DNA from: DASTOB01 sp035720425
Lineage (GTDB): Bacteria; Chloroflexota; Limnocylindria; Limnocylindrales; CSP1-4
Assembly (NCBI GenBank): GCA_035720425.1
Contig: DASTOB010000184.1
Coordinates: forward strand, 1 to 15,425
DNA length: 15,425 nucleotides
Reading direction: 5' to 3'
In this document: positions 14,515 to 15,425 of the stretch, in pieces
Position numbering within the stretch: the first letter of the stretch is position 1
Layout: each line of letters starts with the position of its first letter
Notes under the pieces: generated by a model
The model's input: the letters and a program-made list of their open reading frames with translations, nothing else
Told to the model about the DNA's origin: nothing
Databases searched by the model: none
Made by a program: the position numbers and the translations under genes

Positions 14515-14561
14515 CGGTGGCAATCGTACCCGCGGCCGCGCGTGGGTCGTACTCTGTCGCC
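14515..14561. promoter_or_regulatory. Compact divergent promoter pair, both leaderless-looking
   Basis: Only 47 bp separate two start codons. On the minus strand TACGAT (14528-14523) ends 8 nt before ATG 14514. On the plus strand TACTCT (14550-14555) ends 6 nt before ATG 14562. Neither gene has a Shine-Dalgarno site, so both transcripts probably start at or near their ATG. The two -10 boxes are about 22 bp apart, so the two polymerase footprints must overlap. Confidence 0.55.
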
Positions 14562-15425
14562 ATGCACGATCCGCTCGCCGAACTGCCGACCACTCCCCGG
14601 GTTCCCATCGCGGAGCCGCTCCGCCGCGCTCGCACCGCGATCCGCACCGCCGTCGCCGACATGGTGGCGGTCCCGGACGCCGCGCTCGAGCGGCCGTGGC
14701 GCTGGCACCCCGACGACCCAGACGATCTCGACGTCCGATACGGGCTCTATCGACTCCACGAGCGCCTCGAGGACGCGGCCGCGGAGGTGGCTCGGCGGCG
14801 GGAGGCGGCCGGCTCGAGCGGCGGCTCGGCGGGCGCCGGGGCCGGCCCCGCGGTCGCGCTGCTCGCCGCGAGCGGAACGGCTCGCTGGGAACTCTACGGC
14901 GCGCTCGCCGGAATCCCCGACGAGGCCTGGGACGCGGATCCGGGCGGCGGCGAGTGGACGATCCGGCGCACCGTCGCCCACGTGATCAGCTCGCAGCGCG
15001 CGTACGGCTGGACGACCGCCTGGTTCCTCCACCGCGCCGGCGAGCCGGATGCGGGCGAGTACGCACCGGACGGGGCGCTCCCGCCGGAGCCGGACGAGGC
15101 AACGGAGGCCGATGGCGCCGTCGGCGACGTCATCGATCGGCTCGACGGGCTCGTCGATCAGGCGATCGAGGTCCTCGCCGGGCTCGATGCCGCCGGCCTG
15201 GCCGTGCCGGGTCGCTGGTCCGGCATCCCGATCACCGTGGGGTTCCGGCTCAACCGGCTCGGCTCGCACCTGCGCGAGCACACGATCCAGGTCGACAAGA
15301 CGGTGGCGATGCTCGGGCGGCCGATCCAAGAGGTCGACCGGATCGCGCGCCTCGTGCTCGGCTCGTACGGTCGGCTCGAGGCGCTCGTGGTCGGTCGGGC
15401 GTCAGGGTCCGCCGACGCGTCGGGT
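14562..15425 (+). CDS. DinB-fold protein, 3' end cut off by the window edge
   Basis: 288 residues are visible, open to the last base. The stretch GGGEWTIRRTVAHVISSQRAY (128-148) is typical of the DinB/YfiT-like four-helix fold, which includes thiol-dependent enzymes such as maleylpyruvate isomerase-like proteins. Likely metal ligands are His 140 and the pair His 236/His 240 in SHLREHTIQVDKT, matching the usual three-His set. An N-terminal stretch (about 20-83) of basic and acidic helices precedes it, joined by a Gly/Ser/Ala linker (84-96); it could be a second, degenerate copy of the fold. The ATG at 14562 is supported by the -10-like TACTCT 6 nt before it. The reaction is unknown. It is divergent from the methyltransferase-like gene, and there is no evidence that they act together. 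Confidence 0.8.
   Translation, partial: MHDPLAELPTTPRVPIAEPLRRARTAIRTAVADMVAVPDAALERPWRWHPDDPDDLDVRYGLYRLHERLEDAAAEVARRREAAGSSGGSAGAGAGPAVALLAASGTARWELYGALAGIPDEAWDADPGGGEWTIRRTVAHVISSQRAYGWTTAWFLHRAGEPDAGEYAPDGALPPEPDEATEADGAVGDVIDRLDGLVDQAIEVLAGLDAAGLAVPGRWSGIPITVGFRLNRLGSHLREHTIQVDKTVAMLGRPIQEVDRIARLVLGSYGRLEALVVGRASGSADASG

Noticed and set aside
13381..14985. 534-codon plus-strand frame spanning the divergent promoter
   Set aside because: It is antisense to the fusion gene and out of frame with the DinB-like gene. No motifs are recognisable.

Overview
This is a very GC-rich window (roughly 70% by eye) from a bacterial chromosome, with dense coding and the long shadow frames typical of such DNA. 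GTG and TTG starts, leaderless-looking promoters of the form TANNNT placed 6-7 nt before an ATG, and the mix of proteins would fit an uncultured Chloroflexota lineage or a high-GC actinobacterial relative. No rRNA, tRNA, integrase, transposase or CRISPR array is visible, so the taxonomic assignment is an inference.

Layout, left to right. (1) 1-1719, minus: acetyl-CoA synthetase, cut by the left edge. (2) 1794-2729, minus: small MscS-type mechanosensitive channel. (3) 2743-3549: a non-coding spacer of about 0.8 kb rich in short palindromes, including three related 17-bp TGACG-N7-CGTCA elements. (4) 3550-7363: a catabolic-looking cluster. A class III PLP aminotransferase and an IclR regulator lie on the minus strand, 25 nt apart, and are divergent from a DadA/PuuB-like FAD amine oxidoreductase on the plus strand. 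(5) 7409-7437: a strong hairpin between convergent genes. (6) 7460-9049, minus: a secreted DUF839/PhoX-like protein. (7) 9201-11102, minus: a DUF885 metallopeptidase-like protein with an unusual N-terminal Asn-Ser-Ala repeat of about 60 residues. (8) 11103-11673: a second repeat-rich spacer with several copies of a 34-bp dyad element and a 31-bp tandem repeat. (9) 11674-14514, minus: a 946-residue protein built from a degenerate DNA-methyltransferase-like region, a zinc ribbon, a repeat linker and a C-terminal domain resembling PD-(D/E)XK nucleases. (10) 14562 to the right edge, plus: a DinB-fold protein, divergent from gene 9 across only 47 bp.

How the genes may work together: the aminotransferase, IclR regulator and FAD oxidoreductase look like one regulated amine or amino-acid catabolic unit. 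Acetyl-CoA synthetase could feed carbon into central metabolism, but nothing in the sequence ties it to that unit. The other genes are single transcription units. The most unusual items are the methyltransferase-like/nuclease-like fusion and the two families of intergenic dyad repeats. Each repeat-rich spacer lies upstream of a minus-strand gene whose promoter carries the same CGCTAGGCT box.
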